NCBI RefSeq assembly: GCF_001440395.1
Contig: NZ_LLXZ01000071.1
Location: 57,662 to 121,661, forward strand
Source of the DNA: Bradyrhizobium jicamae
Lineage (GTDB): Bacteria > Pseudomonadota > Alphaproteobacteria > Rhizobiales > Xanthobacteraceae
Direction: 5' to 3'
Length of the DNA: 64,000 bases
The translations under genes and the position numbers were made by a program. Every line of letters starts with the position of its first letter. The first letter of the stretch is position 1. Positions 34,640 through 44,890 of this stretch are shown in pieces. Below the pieces are notes generated by a model that was not told where the DNA came from, searched no databases, and worked only from the letters and a program-made list of their open reading frames with translations.

Positions 34640-35956
34640 TCAAGGCCGGGTCGTTCCGGCCAGCCCTGATCCGCGCCCTGAAGCAAATTGCGACTGCCCG
34701 CGCGCGACCATGCCGCCCACGACCCCGACGCCGAGAACGTAGATCCAGCCTTCGTGGAAGTCGAACAAATGGGAGTTGAACAGCGAACTGACGAAGTTCT
34801 GGACCACGATCACCAGCCCGACCCACGCCGCAAATGTCGATCCTCGAAAGAGTTGCAGATGAAAGTACCACATCGCATACAGGACGAGGCAGCCGAGCGC
34901 CCCCCACTGGATGGCGGCATAAAGCGTCTGGTTGTGCGGATTGCGGATGGACCAGCCCCACTCACCGGTCTTGCCCTCGGCTTCGCGTTCAAACAGCTGC
35001 TTGGTCGATCCGGTGCCGTGTCCGAAAATCGGCGCCTCCGATATCGATCTGGTGGACGTGCGCCAATAGGCCAGCCGCAAGCCGTTCGAGGTCGCCGCCG
35101 GAGTTGCGGTATTGGAATCCACAGTCACCTGCGAGTCCTGCACCGTGCGCTCGACGCGGTCGCGCAGATAGGGTGACGAAAGCATAACAGCGCCCTCGAC
35201 GATCGCGGCGAATACGAGCAGATAGATCGCGTGCCGCCGATTCAGAAATTTGAAGGCAAAAAGCGCCAACAGCACGGGAAAGCAGACCAGCGTGGTGCGC
35301 GACGTCGCGACGAACCGCATGTCGCAATAGAAGCCCAGCATGATGGCCGCGAGCGCGATAGCCCAGGCGCGATGGCCGTTCGCAGCAAATGACAGCAGCA
35401 GCGGCGCGACGGCAAACAGGCACAACGCGAATTCGTGGCTTTGGTCGATGTAGTTTCTGACGGGGACACCGGCCATGCCGTTCGGCGAAGGCTTCCAGTC
35501 CGCAAAATACGTCGCCCATGACACGCCCATGAGGAGAACGCAGGAAGCCAGGAAAGCGATCAGCACCCAGTGCCCGCGCTCGGAGCGCTCGTAGTGATAG
35601 ATGAGAAGCGGAATGGCCAAGAGCTTTGCGACAGGACTTAGCCCCAGCAATTTCACCGCAGCGGTATCGCTCGCCCAGAGCACGCCGATAAGCGCCAGTG
35701 CAAAGAAGGCCAGAGGCAAGGACCGCGCCGGCGCACGCAAGGACTCGAAGAACGCCGGCCAGTGAATCGTGGGCAGCACGATGGCCAGCCACACCGCCGT
35801 AAATATTGAGACCGCGCTCGTCGACCATGGCAGCGCGGCTGCGGCCAGTGCCGGATAAACATCAACGCAAAGCAACCAGAACCGGGACTGCGGCCAGGCC
35901 GCGACGAACCCTGGAATTCCCGGTCTCACGACTGGAGTGACGACGAACTCTGACAT
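34640..35956 (-). CDS. O-antigen ligase / Wzy-like polymerase family membrane protein
   Basis: A 438-residue polytopic membrane protein with about a dozen hydrophobic helices. The large periplasmic loop carries NPHNQTLYA, the conserved His segment of the WaaL/Wzy_C family, and GHGTGSTK just before. Such proteins join polysaccharide repeats or ligate them to a lipid in the outer leaflet of the inner membrane. No glycosyltransferases are adjacent, so the glycan is unknown. The ATG at 35956 removes three residues from the longest frame. Confidence 0.82.
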   Translation of the reverse strand: MSEFVVTPVVRPGIPGFVAAWPQSRFWLLCVDVYPALAAAALPWSTSAVSIFTAVWLAIVLPTIHWPAFFESLRAPARSLPLAFFALALIGVLWASDTAAVKLLGLSPVAKLLAIPLLIYHYERSERGHWVLIAFLASCVLLMGVSWATYFADWKPSPNGMAGVPVRNYIDQSHEFALCLFAVAPLLLSFAANGHRAWAIALAAIMLGFYCDMRFVATSRTTLVCFPVLLALFAFKFLNRRHAIYLLVFAAIVEGAVMLSSPYLRDRVERTVQDSQVTVDSNTATPAATSNGLRLAYWRTSTRSISEAPIFGHGTGSTKQLFEREAEGKTGEWGWSIRNPHNQTLYAAIQWGALGCLVLYAMWYFHLQLFRGSTFAAWVGLVIVVQNFVSSLFNSHLFDFHEGWIYVLGVGVVGGMVARGQSQFASGRGSGLAGTTRP

Positions 35957-36442
35957 ACGCAACACAACTCAAAACAGATATTACAAACGAAGCTGCAACT
36001 GCAGCGCTTCCGGACGCAAGAAGTAGTCGGTTCTTCGAGGCGTCAGCTAATCCATTTGGATGCAGGCACATGATGGCCAAAAGAGGAGCCATTTCGGCCG
36101 GCGGTATGGTGAACATCCGGCCTTTTATCGCGCTGTTGTGCGGCCTCCCTGCACTCGCCCGCTCTGCGCCCACGCAGTGCCCTGCTCCACACGCCCTGGT
36201 TGACACGACATTGGGGACAAACGGATCGAAAACCCGCCGCGCGAGAACTGAAATTTGCGCAGCATCCGCGCGGTATGACAGACATGGGACGCTTCGACAT
36301 CTCACCGTCATTGCGAGCGAAGCGAAGCAATCCATCTATCGCCGCGTTGAGGTATGGATTGCTTCGCTTCGCTCGCAATGACGTGGATGGCCCAGACTAC
36401 TGGATACCCGTGCGTGCGCGGGCTGTGACGGAAGTGAAAGTT
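35957..36442. other. Intergenic interval upstream of the O-antigen-ligase-like gene
   Basis: A 486-base gap with a family B palindromic repeat at 36306-36383. The rest (35957-36305) shows no convincing gene. It should contain the promoter for the ligase-like gene and the 3' region of the caspase-like gene. Confidence 0.5.
36306..36383. repeat. Palindromic intergenic repeat, family B, copy 1
   Basis: Exact 29-base arms 36306-36334 and 36355-36383, beginning CGTCATTGCGAGCG, around a 20-base loop. A second copy is at 41056-41133 with one changed position in each arm (A to C, and T to G on the partner arm), so pairing is kept. Confidence 0.9.
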
Positions 36443-37942
36443 CTACCGCCGGAAACTCTTGATCTCCGACACGCTGCCGTCGCGGTACGTCAACTCCACC
36501 GACACCGACCTGGTCTGTGGCGCAAGCTTCAGATAAGGCGTCGCATCATGCGGAATGACGCTGGGATCGCGGGGATCGCAGGGCGGCAGTTTCAAAACCT
36601 TGTCCGGCACCGCCGAGTCGATGCCGACGCGCACCTCGCGGATCGCGCAGCGATACGACATCAGGTGCGTGTAATAAACCAGCAGCCCGTTGAAGTCGCG
36701 GAACGACAGCCAGCTCGTCGCCGTCATGTCGAGGATCTTGCGCTGGTCGCGGATCAGCGCCGCTTCAGGGTCGAACCGGATCGGGAACGGCCCCTGCAAC
36801 TCGCCATTGGTGTCGACATAACGCACCTGGATCACGGCAGCCGGTGCATCGGCCGGCAGTTCGACCGACGGGTTGGGCATCCGCTTGCGGGTGCGCGGAT
36901 CGAGCGTGTCCATGAAACCGGTCTCGCGGAAATTGCCGCTATCGCCGATCCGCCAGGAGATGCCGAGCGTCGGATCGGCGATCGAGAACACAACCGTCCA
37001 TCCGCCATTGTGGCGCGAGAACATCGCGATCGGCGCGTTGACGGAATCGTTCTGTGGCTTGAGCTGCTGCACCGGCGGCAACGCCGCAAGCTTCTGCAGC
37101 GGCTCGGCGGACTGCGCTGCAGCCTCGGGCTGCACCTTCGCAAGACCGTTCAAAAAAACGTCGTCGACCATCTGGTCGAAATAGACCGGGATCTGCTTGT
37201 GACGAACGGTCTCGGCCAGTTCGCTGACCGCGCGCCGCGTGCGCTGCGCGACCTGAACGAGGTTGGCGCCGGGCTGCGTCAGCTCCTTGGCGAAGGTGCG
37301 CGTGAACACCGAATTGGGATTGGCGTCGTCGTTGGAGAGCCGGTCGAGCGCGGTCTGCCGCGGCCCGGCGGAGAAGATCGAGAACACACCTTCCGGCAAT
37401 TGCGTCATCGGTGCGAGACCGCCACCGCCGGCCACCGCGCGCGTGCCAGGACGCTCGAACGGATTGTTGCGGCAGGCATCGAACACCAGGATGGCAGTGC
37501 GCACCTTGCGGTTCTGCATCCGCTCGATGATGCGGTCGGCCAGGATCGAGGCGTCGCGCACCAGCTCCTCCTGCCCTTCGGTTGCCGCCGGCACGTCGGT
37601 CGGCAGCAGGAAATTCTGCCCCGCGATTTCAAAACCGTGGCCGGCGAAGAAGAAGAACGCGGTGTCGCCGGCGTTGACCGCCTTGTCGAAGGCCAGCAGC
37701 GTCTGGCTGAACGCCTGCCGGTTCTGGTTCTCCGCCACCATCACGGTGAAGCCGAGCTGCTTGAGCGTATCGCCCATGGTGCGGGCGTCGTTGACCGCCT
37801 TCTGCAGCTTCGGCACGTTCCGGTAGTCGTTGTTGCCGACCACCAGCGCCACGCGCTTTTCCGCCTGCGCAGGCGCGGCGAAGGCAGCGATACACGTTGC
37901 GAGGCCCGCCACCGCGAGCAGTCTGGTAAGCCAACCCTTCAT
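36443..37942 (-). CDS. Exported caspase-like (peptidase C14) protein
   Basis: The ATG at 37942 gives 499 residues and has GGGGA six bases upstream; an ATG four codons earlier is possible. A signal peptide (MKGWLTRLLAVAGLATCIAA to AQAE) is followed by a caspase p20-like domain at residues ~25-260: RVALVVGNNDY, the catalytic His in FFFFAGHGFE and the Cys in VFDACRNNPF. Both dyad residues are present, so it should be active as an Arg/Lys-specific orthocaspase-type protease. The C-terminal ~200 residues have no recognised domain. It is convergent with nothing and starts a 384-bp divergent gap to rhlE. Confidence 0.88.
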   Translation of the reverse strand: MKGWLTRLLAVAGLATCIAAFAAPAQAEKRVALVVGNNDYRNVPKLQKAVNDARTMGDTLKQLGFTVMVAENQNRQAFSQTLLAFDKAVNAGDTAFFFFAGHGFEIAGQNFLLPTDVPAATEGQEELVRDASILADRIIERMQNRKVRTAILVFDACRNNPFERPGTRAVAGGGGLAPMTQLPEGVFSIFSAGPRQTALDRLSNDDANPNSVFTRTFAKELTQPGANLVQVAQRTRRAVSELAETVRHKQIPVYFDQMVDDVFLNGLAKVQPEAAAQSAEPLQKLAALPPVQQLKPQNDSVNAPIAMFSRHNGGWTVVFSIADPTLGISWRIGDSGNFRETGFMDTLDPRTRKRMPNPSVELPADAPAAVIQVRYVDTNGELQGPFPIRFDPEAALIRDQRKILDMTATSWLSFRDFNGLLVYYTHLMSYRCAIREVRVGIDSAVPDKVLKLPPCDPRDPSVIPHDATPYLKLAPQTRSVSVELTYRDGSVSEIKSFRR

Positions 37943-38326
37943 GGAATTCCCCATCCGCACGATTTGGTCCTTTGGGCCGTGCGATACCGCTTCATGCCAT
38001 AGTCGGTGGCCCGTTGCCCACGGTTCAACAGCTTCTCTTGATCGGAATGGGATGGCCCGGTTTAAGGGCCAAATGACGGTTTTCGCCGTTATTTGTGCGA
38101 AAACATTAAGCTTTTTGGGCTTCAATGGGGGTTCCTAGATTGACTTTGGCCATTTCGACCCTATGTTCGCGCTCAAAGCGGCCTTGGATCGAAACGCGAT
38201 TCCTTAGGTTAGCCGCTGGTCTGCGTAAGTCAGAGCCCCCAGCTTTTCAAAAGCGCGCCGTTTCGGGGCAAAACGCGACAGCCTTTTTACCCTCGATTCC
38301 GAACGGCGGTGTCGACTAGAGGCTCA
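37943..38326. other. Divergent intergenic region between caspase-like and helicase genes
   Basis: This 384-base region carries promoters for both genes. It is AT-richer around 38040-38130, where TTTCGCCGTTATTTGTGCG and CATTAAGCTTTTTG could be promoter sequence. I saw no RNA gene, repeat or extra frame I would support. Confidence 0.4.
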
Positions 38327-39811
<1,485 letters not shown>

Positions 39812-39828
39812 TCGGCGTCGATTCCTGC

Positions 39829-39853
39829 ACGGCCGGAAGCATTTACCGGCCGT
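39829..39853 (+). terminator. Candidate terminator hairpin after rhlE
   Basis: ACGGCCGG (39829-39836) and CCGGCCGT (39846-39853) match exactly around a 9-base loop. No T-run follows, so the call is weak. Confidence 0.4.
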
Positions 39854-39942
39854 TCATCCTCCTCCGTTAACTTGCCAGCGATAATTTAGTCATTGCTGCT
39901 GCCCGGCAACAACCGGCGCTGCTCGTTATTGGGGACGGATCA

Positions 39943-41010
39943 GTGGTCAAACTGCTGGACGAACACGAACGCACGATGGCGTTTGCCGAAGTAGCGTTGG
40001 GCCAGATCAGATCCCTCCGGCAAACCGCCGTCCCGCGCAACTATGAAATCTGGTACGTCTACGCGACCGGATACAACGCTTCCCTCAACAAGATCATCAA
40101 CGAGACGCTGGCGCGCAACGGCAAACTCAGCGAAGCCGATCTCGAACAGATCTACGAGACCTATCTCTCCCACATCAAGGCGTCCGATCGCATCGACAAG
40201 GTCGGCGCGCGCGTGATCGGCGAGATCGACGACGTGATGACGCTCATCACCGAAGCGCTCGGCATGTCGCAGAGCTACGACTCCAGGCTGAGCGGCGCGA
40301 CCGAGAAACTCAAGGCAGCCAAGAACCGCGATCAGATCAAGGCGGTCGTCGACGGCCTGATGAAATCGACGCGCGAGATGCAGGAAACCAACAAGGCGCT
40401 GGAAAACCGGCTGGTGCTGTCGAAGACCGAGATCAGCAATCTTCAGCACAGCCTGGAGGCGATCCGCGCCGAAAGCCTGACCGATCCGCTGACTGGCCTT
40501 GGCAACCGCAAATATTTCGACCGCTCGATCGAGATGGCAGTGCGGACGGCGCTGGCGAACGGCGAGCCGCTGTCACTCCTGATGTTCGACATCGACCATT
40601 TCAAGTCGTTCAACGATTCCTATGGCCATCTCACCGGCGATCAGGTGCTGCGGCTGGTTGCGATGTCGCTGAAGCAGACCATCAAGGGCCAGGACATCAC
40701 CGCCCGTTACGGCGGCGAGGAATTCGCGGTCGTGCTGCCCAATACCGGGCTGCGCCAGGCATTGACGGTTGCCGACCACATCCGCCGCGCGGTGATGGCC
40801 AAGGAATTGAAAAAGAAATCCACCGGCGAGATTCTCGGCCGCGTCACCATCTCGGTCGGCGTTTCCATGCTGAAGCCGGACGACGACACGGATTCACTGA
40901 TCGAACGCGCCGACGGCTGTCTCTACGCCGCCAAACGCAACGGCCGCAACCGCGTGATCTGCGAAGTCGACCCCGAATACACCGACGAGACCCGCAGCCA
41001 AGTCGCCTAA
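39943..41010 (+). CDS. GGDEF-domain diguanylate cyclase
   Basis: A 355-residue soluble protein, starting at GTG 39943 (MVKLLDEHERTMAF). Residues 1-175 are largely helical with no recognised sensor and end in a coiled coil (ETNKALENRLVLSKTEISNL). The GGDEF domain has DPLTGLGNRKYFD, FDIDHFKSFNDSYGH and the active-site loop RYGGEEF at ~265. The allosteric I-site, normally RxxD, reads KGQD, so product inhibition may be absent or weak. It should make cyclic di-GMP in the cytoplasm. Confidence 0.92.
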   Translation: MVKLLDEHERTMAFAEVALGQIRSLRQTAVPRNYEIWYVYATGYNASLNKIINETLARNGKLSEADLEQIYETYLSHIKASDRIDKVGARVIGEIDDVMTLITEALGMSQSYDSRLSGATEKLKAAKNRDQIKAVVDGLMKSTREMQETNKALENRLVLSKTEISNLQHSLEAIRAESLTDPLTGLGNRKYFDRSIEMAVRTALANGEPLSLLMFDIDHFKSFNDSYGHLTGDQVLRLVAMSLKQTIKGQDITARYGGEEFAVVLPNTGLRQALTVADHIRRAVMAKELKKKSTGEILGRVTISVGVSMLKPDDDTDSLIERADGCLYAAKRNGRNRVICEVDPEYTDETRSQVA

Positions 41011-41055
41011 GCGCCAGTCCTCACGGTGAAGGAGAGCGAAAGCCGGCTCTCTCCA

Positions 41056-41133
41056 CGTCATTGCGAGCGCAGCGAAGCAATCCACGTCTCAGCGCGGGGA
41101 TAGATGGATTGCTTCGCTGCGCTCGCAATGACG
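41056..41133. repeat. Palindromic intergenic repeat, family B, copy 2
   Basis: Exact 29-base arms 41056-41084 and 41105-41133. Compared with 36306-36383, one base pair in the stem is changed on both sides, a compensated substitution. It lies between the convergent GGDEF and TfoX-like genes. Confidence 0.9.
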
Positions 41134-41143
41134 GGTGGATGTA

Positions 41144-41626
41144 CTATCTGCGAGGCGTCCGCTTCGTCCGCGCCGCTGGTTTCGTTGCCGGCTTACGACT
41201 TGCCGCCGGCCTGCCCGCAGCCCGCGTCGTAACCTTCCGCTTCGCGGCCGGCTTCGCCTTCGCAGCCTTGCTCGCCTTTGAAGCCTTGCTCGCCTTCGGC
41301 CGCTTGCGCACGGCCGCGCGCTGCGCCGCGGCCAATGCCGCCCTCGCCCACTCGGCCAGCTCCTCGGAATCGTCGAACAGCCGCGCCGGCAACTGCCAGT
41401 ACGAGTTCACGGTGACCGTCTTGGCCCGCGTCTGATACTGAAACGGCTGCGATCCTTCCGCCTCGAACTGCGGAATGGTCTGGTCATCCGCGCGGAAATA
41501 GAGACCGGCGCGCAGCGAGAGCGCAAAGTTGGTGCCGTCCGCGGAAATGCCGTAGCCGGAAAACATCTTGCGGATGGTGACGGGGCCGAAATCGGCAAAC
41601 AAGTCGATCAGGAACTCGCGATCCAT
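41144..41626 (-). CDS. TfoX-N domain protein with basic H1-like tail
   Basis: The ATG at 41626 gives 160 residues. Residues 1-100 match the TfoX/Sxy N-terminal domain (MDREFLIDLFADFGPVTIRK, MFSGYGIS, FQYQTRAKTVTVNSYWQLP). The last ~55 residues are almost all K, A, P, R, S and T with KASKA-type repeats, like histone H1 or AlgP tails, and are likely to bind DNA non-specifically. In Gammaproteobacteria TfoX proteins regulate competence, but the role in this group is unclear. Confidence 0.85.
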   Translation of the reverse strand: MDREFLIDLFADFGPVTIRKMFSGYGISADGTNFALSLRAGLYFRADDQTIPQFEAEGSQPFQYQTRAKTVTVNSYWQLPARLFDDSEELAEWARAALAAAQRAAVRKRPKASKASKASKAAKAKPAAKRKVTTRAAGRPAASRKPATKPAARTKRTPRR

Positions 41627-41766
41627 TCTCAAGCATCCTCAATGCTCAACCAAAGGAACGGCTGCTTGGCTCCATCTCCCGATCGGTCGGCAGTTGCCAT
41701 TATGCACTGAACATGCAGAGATTGTAGTGTCACAAGTGCAGAGCGAAAGATCGCTAGAAAGGACCA

Positions 41767-42264
41767 ATGAACACCGCAGCCACCAGTTTGGACCCGGCAC
41801 TGACTGGACTCGCAGAGTTTGCCGGAATGCAGCTAAGGATTGCGTTCAGTCACCTGTCCAAGCAGGGATTTTCGCTAACCGCGCTCGGGACCACCATGAT
41901 GGCTGGATGGTGGAACGGTACGCGCTATAAGACCCATGTGCTGCAGACGGACGATGCCGCCTTCGTTGAGACCATGGCGATGAACTGGCTCGTGTCGGAT
42001 CACAAGAAATCGAAATTCGTCGGCGTCGTGATGAACGGCAACATTGCAGTCGAAGGCAAAACGCACGACGCACTCATCTTGAGGTCGCGAACCGCCGATC
42101 AATCGATCAGGATGATGGCATACGCATCCTACTGTTCGGATTCGAACAAGGACGAGCCATGGCAAACGCCGATCGTGGACTTCCCGGCGGATCAGGCCGT
42201 TCCGCCCGACGCCCGCAAAGCCGCGCTGGAAATCATGTTGAGAAGCCTCTTCGGCCGGAACTAG
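41767..42264 (+). CDS. Hypothetical protein
   Basis: A 165-residue protein not recognised as any family. It is soluble, starts MNTAATSLDPALTGLAEFAG, and has a core with strands FVGVVMNGNIAVEGKTHDAL and RMMAYASYCSDSN. No signal peptide, membrane helix or cysteine motif is seen. No strong ribosome site is visible; ATG context is GGACCA. It is divergent from the TfoX-like gene (140 bp) and convergent with the suf operon end, and could be a monocistronic accessory gene. Confidence 0.7.
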   Translation: MNTAATSLDPALTGLAEFAGMQLRIAFSHLSKQGFSLTALGTTMMAGWWNGTRYKTHVLQTDDAAFVETMAMNWLVSDHKKSKFVGVVMNGNIAVEGKTHDALILRSRTADQSIRMMAYASYCSDSNKDEPWQTPIVDFPADQAVPPDARKAALEIMLRSLFGRN

Positions 42265-42329
42265 TTCCGCCGATCTGAAGTCCCGAACTCTGTCGCCGCA
42301 GCATCTCCCAAGGCCTCAGCTTTCCAATA

Positions 42330-42722
42330 TCACCCTGGAATTTTCGCCGGCGTCAGTTGCACCGACTCGCCGCAGCCGCAGGCGGAGACCTGGTTCGGAT
42401 TGTTGAAGATGAACTGGGCCTGCATCTTGTCGGCCTTGTAGTCCATCTCGGTGCCGAGCAGGAACAGCACTGCCTTGGGATCGACCAGGATCTTCACGCC
42501 CTTGTCCTCGACCACTTCGTCGGTCGGACGGACCTCATGGGCGTATTCCACCGTATAGGACTGACCGGCGCAGCCGCCGTTCTTGATGCCGACGCGCAGG
42601 CCGACGATCTCCGAATCGGCGCGCTTGGTCAGCTCCGTGATCCGGGCAGCGGCAGCCTCGGTCAGCTTCATGACCTGCGGGCGGGGCCGCGGCTTCGGCT
42701 TGGACTGGACGGTGGTATCCAT
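42330..42722 (-). CDS. sufA: SufA/IscA-type iron-sulfur carrier
   Basis: The ATG at 42722 gives 130 residues. After a P/K-rich head comes the HesB/IscA domain, with the first Cys in NGGCAGQSYTV and the C-terminal pair in ACGCGES, the usual C-x(n)-CGC pattern that holds iron or a cluster. It takes clusters from the SufBCD scaffold and passes them to client proteins. It is the last gene of the suf run. Confidence 0.93.
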   Translation of the reverse strand: MDTTVQSKPKPRPRPQVMKLTEAAAARITELTKRADSEIVGLRVGIKNGGCAGQSYTVEYAHEVRPTDEVVEDKGVKILVDPKAVLFLLGTEMDYKADKMQAQFIFNNPNQVSACGCGESVQLTPAKIPG

Positions 42723-42851
42723 TGCAGTCGATCTCCGGCGTCGCCTCATGGCGACGAGCTATCATGGCATTAAAATAACAACGAAATTCCCGCTGTGAAG
42801 GTCCCTCGTCGTGAACTCGATCAGAACCCGTCGAAACGCTCCGCGGATCCG

Positions 42852-43265
42852 CTAGTAAATCCTCCAGATTCCTGGCGTCGCCAGCTCCAGCAGGTGGTCG
42901 TCCGGATCGCGGAAGTAGATGCTCTTGCCGCCGCGCGGCCAATCCGTCCTGCCTTCGATCGCAACTTGGTGCTCGCCAAGCGACTTTTCCCAGACCGGCA
43001 GCTCGGTCGCCGCAATGGCAAAGGCCATGTGGATCGGGCCGCTACCGTCATGCGGCGGAATGGTCCCGCCGGGTAGCTGGATCGTCTCGGGCGTCGAGCC
43101 GCGGAGAAACAGCAGCAACACGCTCCGGCCACCGACATCATAGGCAAGAAAGCGCGAATCGGCCGTCAGCGGCACAAGCCCGAGCACCTTCTCGTAAAAC
43201 GCGCGGGCGCGATCGAGGTCGTCAACGTAAAGCGCAGTCTCGAGGACACCGGACAGTTTCGGCAA
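42852..43265 (-). CDS. VOC-family protein (glyoxalase/bleomycin-resistance fold)
   Basis: A 137-residue two-repeat betaalphabetabetabeta protein starting MPKLSGVLETALYVDDLDRA and ending FRDPDDHLLELATPG, with the metal-ligand Glu in HLLEL and a His early in the second repeat (HMAFAI). The ligand is not known. It lies inside the suf run: 10 bp after sufT and 130 bp before sufA, on the same strand. Confidence 0.85.
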   Translation of the reverse strand: MPKLSGVLETALYVDDLDRARAFYEKVLGLVPLTADSRFLAYDVGGRSVLLLFLRGSTPETIQLPGGTIPPHDGSGPIHMAFAIAATELPVWEKSLGEHQVAIEGRTDWPRGGKSIYFRDPDDHLLELATPGIWRIY

Positions 43266-43274
43266 CGGATCCCT

Positions 43275-43646
43275 TCACCACATATTCAGGACGAGGCGCG
43301 CCTCGTCGGACATCCGATCCGGCGTCCAGGCCGGATCCCACACCAGATTGACACTCACGACACCGACGCCGGGCACGCTGGCGATGGCGTTCTCCACCAT
43401 GGTCGGCAGTTCGCCGGCCGCCGGACAGTTCGGCGTGGTCAGCGTCATCGTCACGTCGACGGCGCGGTCGTCCTTGAGGTCGACCTTGTAGATCAGGCCG
43501 AGTTCATAAATGTCAGCCGGGATTTCCGGGTCGAACACCGTCTTTAGCGCGGCAACGATCTCGGTGCCCAGCCGCTCGGTCTCCTCCGGCGGCAGCGCCG
43601 AATTGGTTTCCATATTGGCTGACTTCACTTCGGCCGTATCACTCAT
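43275..43646 (-). CDS. sufT: SufT-type (DUF59/MIP18) iron-sulfur assembly factor
   Basis: A 123-residue MIP18-domain protein. The family block ALKTVFDPEIPADIYELGLIY is followed by MTLTTPNCPAAGELP, with the conserved Cys, and VWDPAWTPDRMSDEAR. SufT helps maturation of iron-sulfur proteins such as aconitase. Its start overlaps the sufS stop by four bases, which shows translational coupling in the operon. Confidence 0.93.
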   Translation of the reverse strand: MSDTAEVKSANMETNSALPPEETERLGTEIVAALKTVFDPEIPADIYELGLIYKVDLKDDRAVDVTMTLTTPNCPAAGELPTMVENAIASVPGVGVVSVNLVWDPAWTPDRMSDEARLVLNMW

Positions 43647-44890
43647 GCGAACAAATCCCGCGCCTTGATCAGCGCCTGTGCCAGATGGTCGACTTCTTCC
43701 CGGGTATTATACATGCCGAACGATGCCCGGCAGGTGGCTGTGACATTGAACCGCTCTAAAAGCGGCATCACGCAATGGGTGCCGGCGCGCACCGCGATGC
43801 CCTGCCGGTCGATCACGGTCGCGACGTCGTGGGCGTGCGCCCCCTTCATCTCGAAGGAAATCACCGGCCCCTTGCCGCACGCAGTCCCGATCAGGCGCAG
43901 CGAATTGATTTCGCGCAGCCGTTCCTGGGCATAGGTCAGGAGATCGTGCTCGTGGGCGGCGATACGCTCCTTGCCGATCGATGTGACGTAATCGATCGCG
44001 GCGCCCAGCCCGATCGATTCCACGATGGCCGGCGTGCCGGCCTCGAATTTGTGCGGGGGATCGCCGTAGGTGATCCAGTCGCGGGCGACTTCGCGGATCA
44101 TCTCGCCGCCACCGTTGAAAGGGCGCATCGCCACGAGGTGTTCGTGCTTGGCATAGAGGACGCCGATGCCGGTCGGCCCGTACAGCTTGTGGCCGGTGAA
44201 AACGTAGAAATCAGCGTCGATATCCTGCACGTCGACCGCCAGATGCACGGCGGCCTGGCTGCCGTCGATCAGCACCGGAATGCCGCGGGCGTGCGCCAGC
44301 TTCACCACGTCCTTGACCGGCACGAGCGTGCCGAGCGCGTTCGACATCTGGGTGATCGCGACGATCTTGGTGCGATCGGTCAGGAGCTTTTCGAACTCGT
44401 CGATCAGGAAGTTGCCTTCGTCATCGACCGGCGCCCATTTGATCACGGCACCATGGCGCTCCCTGAGGAAATGCCAGGGCACGATATTCGAGTGATGCTC
44501 CATGATGGAGATCACGATCTCGTCGCCCGCCTTGATGTTGGGCTCGCCCCAGGACGACGCCACGAGGTTGATTGCCTCGGTGGCGTTGCGGGTGAAGATG
44601 ATCTCTTCGGTGCGCGCAGCGTTGAGGAACTTCGCCACCTTGGCGCGGCCGCCCTCATAGGCTTCGGTGGCAGCATTGGCGAGATAATGCAGGCCGCGAT
44701 GCACGTTGGCGTACTCGCTCTTGTAGGCTTCCGTCATGCGGTCGAGCACGGCGGTCGGCTTCTGCGCGGAGGCGGCGTTGTCGAGATAGACCAGCGGCTT
44801 GCCATAGACCTTCATCGCCAGCGCCGGGAAATCCTCGCGCACGCGGTGGACGTCATAGGCCCCGTTTTTGACCGCTGGATGCTGACTCAT
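43643..44890 (-). CDS. sufS: Class II cysteine desulfurase SufS
   Basis: The ATG at 44890 gives 415 residues. PLP lysine is in FTGHKLYGPTGIGVL, and the active-site Cys is in VRAGTHCVMPLLERF, the class II type with a short Cys loop. It removes sulfur from cysteine and hands it to a SufE/SufU-like acceptor and SufBCD; no such acceptor gene is seen here. Its ends overlap sufT and sufD by four bases each. Confidence 0.95.
   Translation of the reverse strand: MSQHPAVKNGAYDVHRVREDFPALAMKVYGKPLVYLDNAASAQKPTAVLDRMTEAYKSEYANVHRGLHYLANAATEAYEGGRAKVAKFLNAARTEEIIFTRNATEAINLVASSWGEPNIKAGDEIVISIMEHHSNIVPWHFLRERHGAVIKWAPVDDEGNFLIDEFEKLLTDRTKIVAITQMSNALGTLVPVKDVVKLAHARGIPVLIDGSQAAVHLAVDVQDIDADFYVFTGHKLYGPTGIGVLYAKHEHLVAMRPFNGGGEMIREVARDWITYGDPPHKFEAGTPAIVESIGLGAAIDYVTSIGKERIAAHEHDLLTYAQERLREINSLRLIGTACGKGPVISFEMKGAHAHDVATVIDRQGIAVRAGTHCVMPLLERFNVTATCRASFGMYNTREEVDHLAQALIKARDLFA

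Noticed and set aside
36200..38002. 600-codon plus-strand frame opposite the caspase-like gene
   Set aside because: Antisense, H/R-rich; runs through a palindromic repeat and has no motif.
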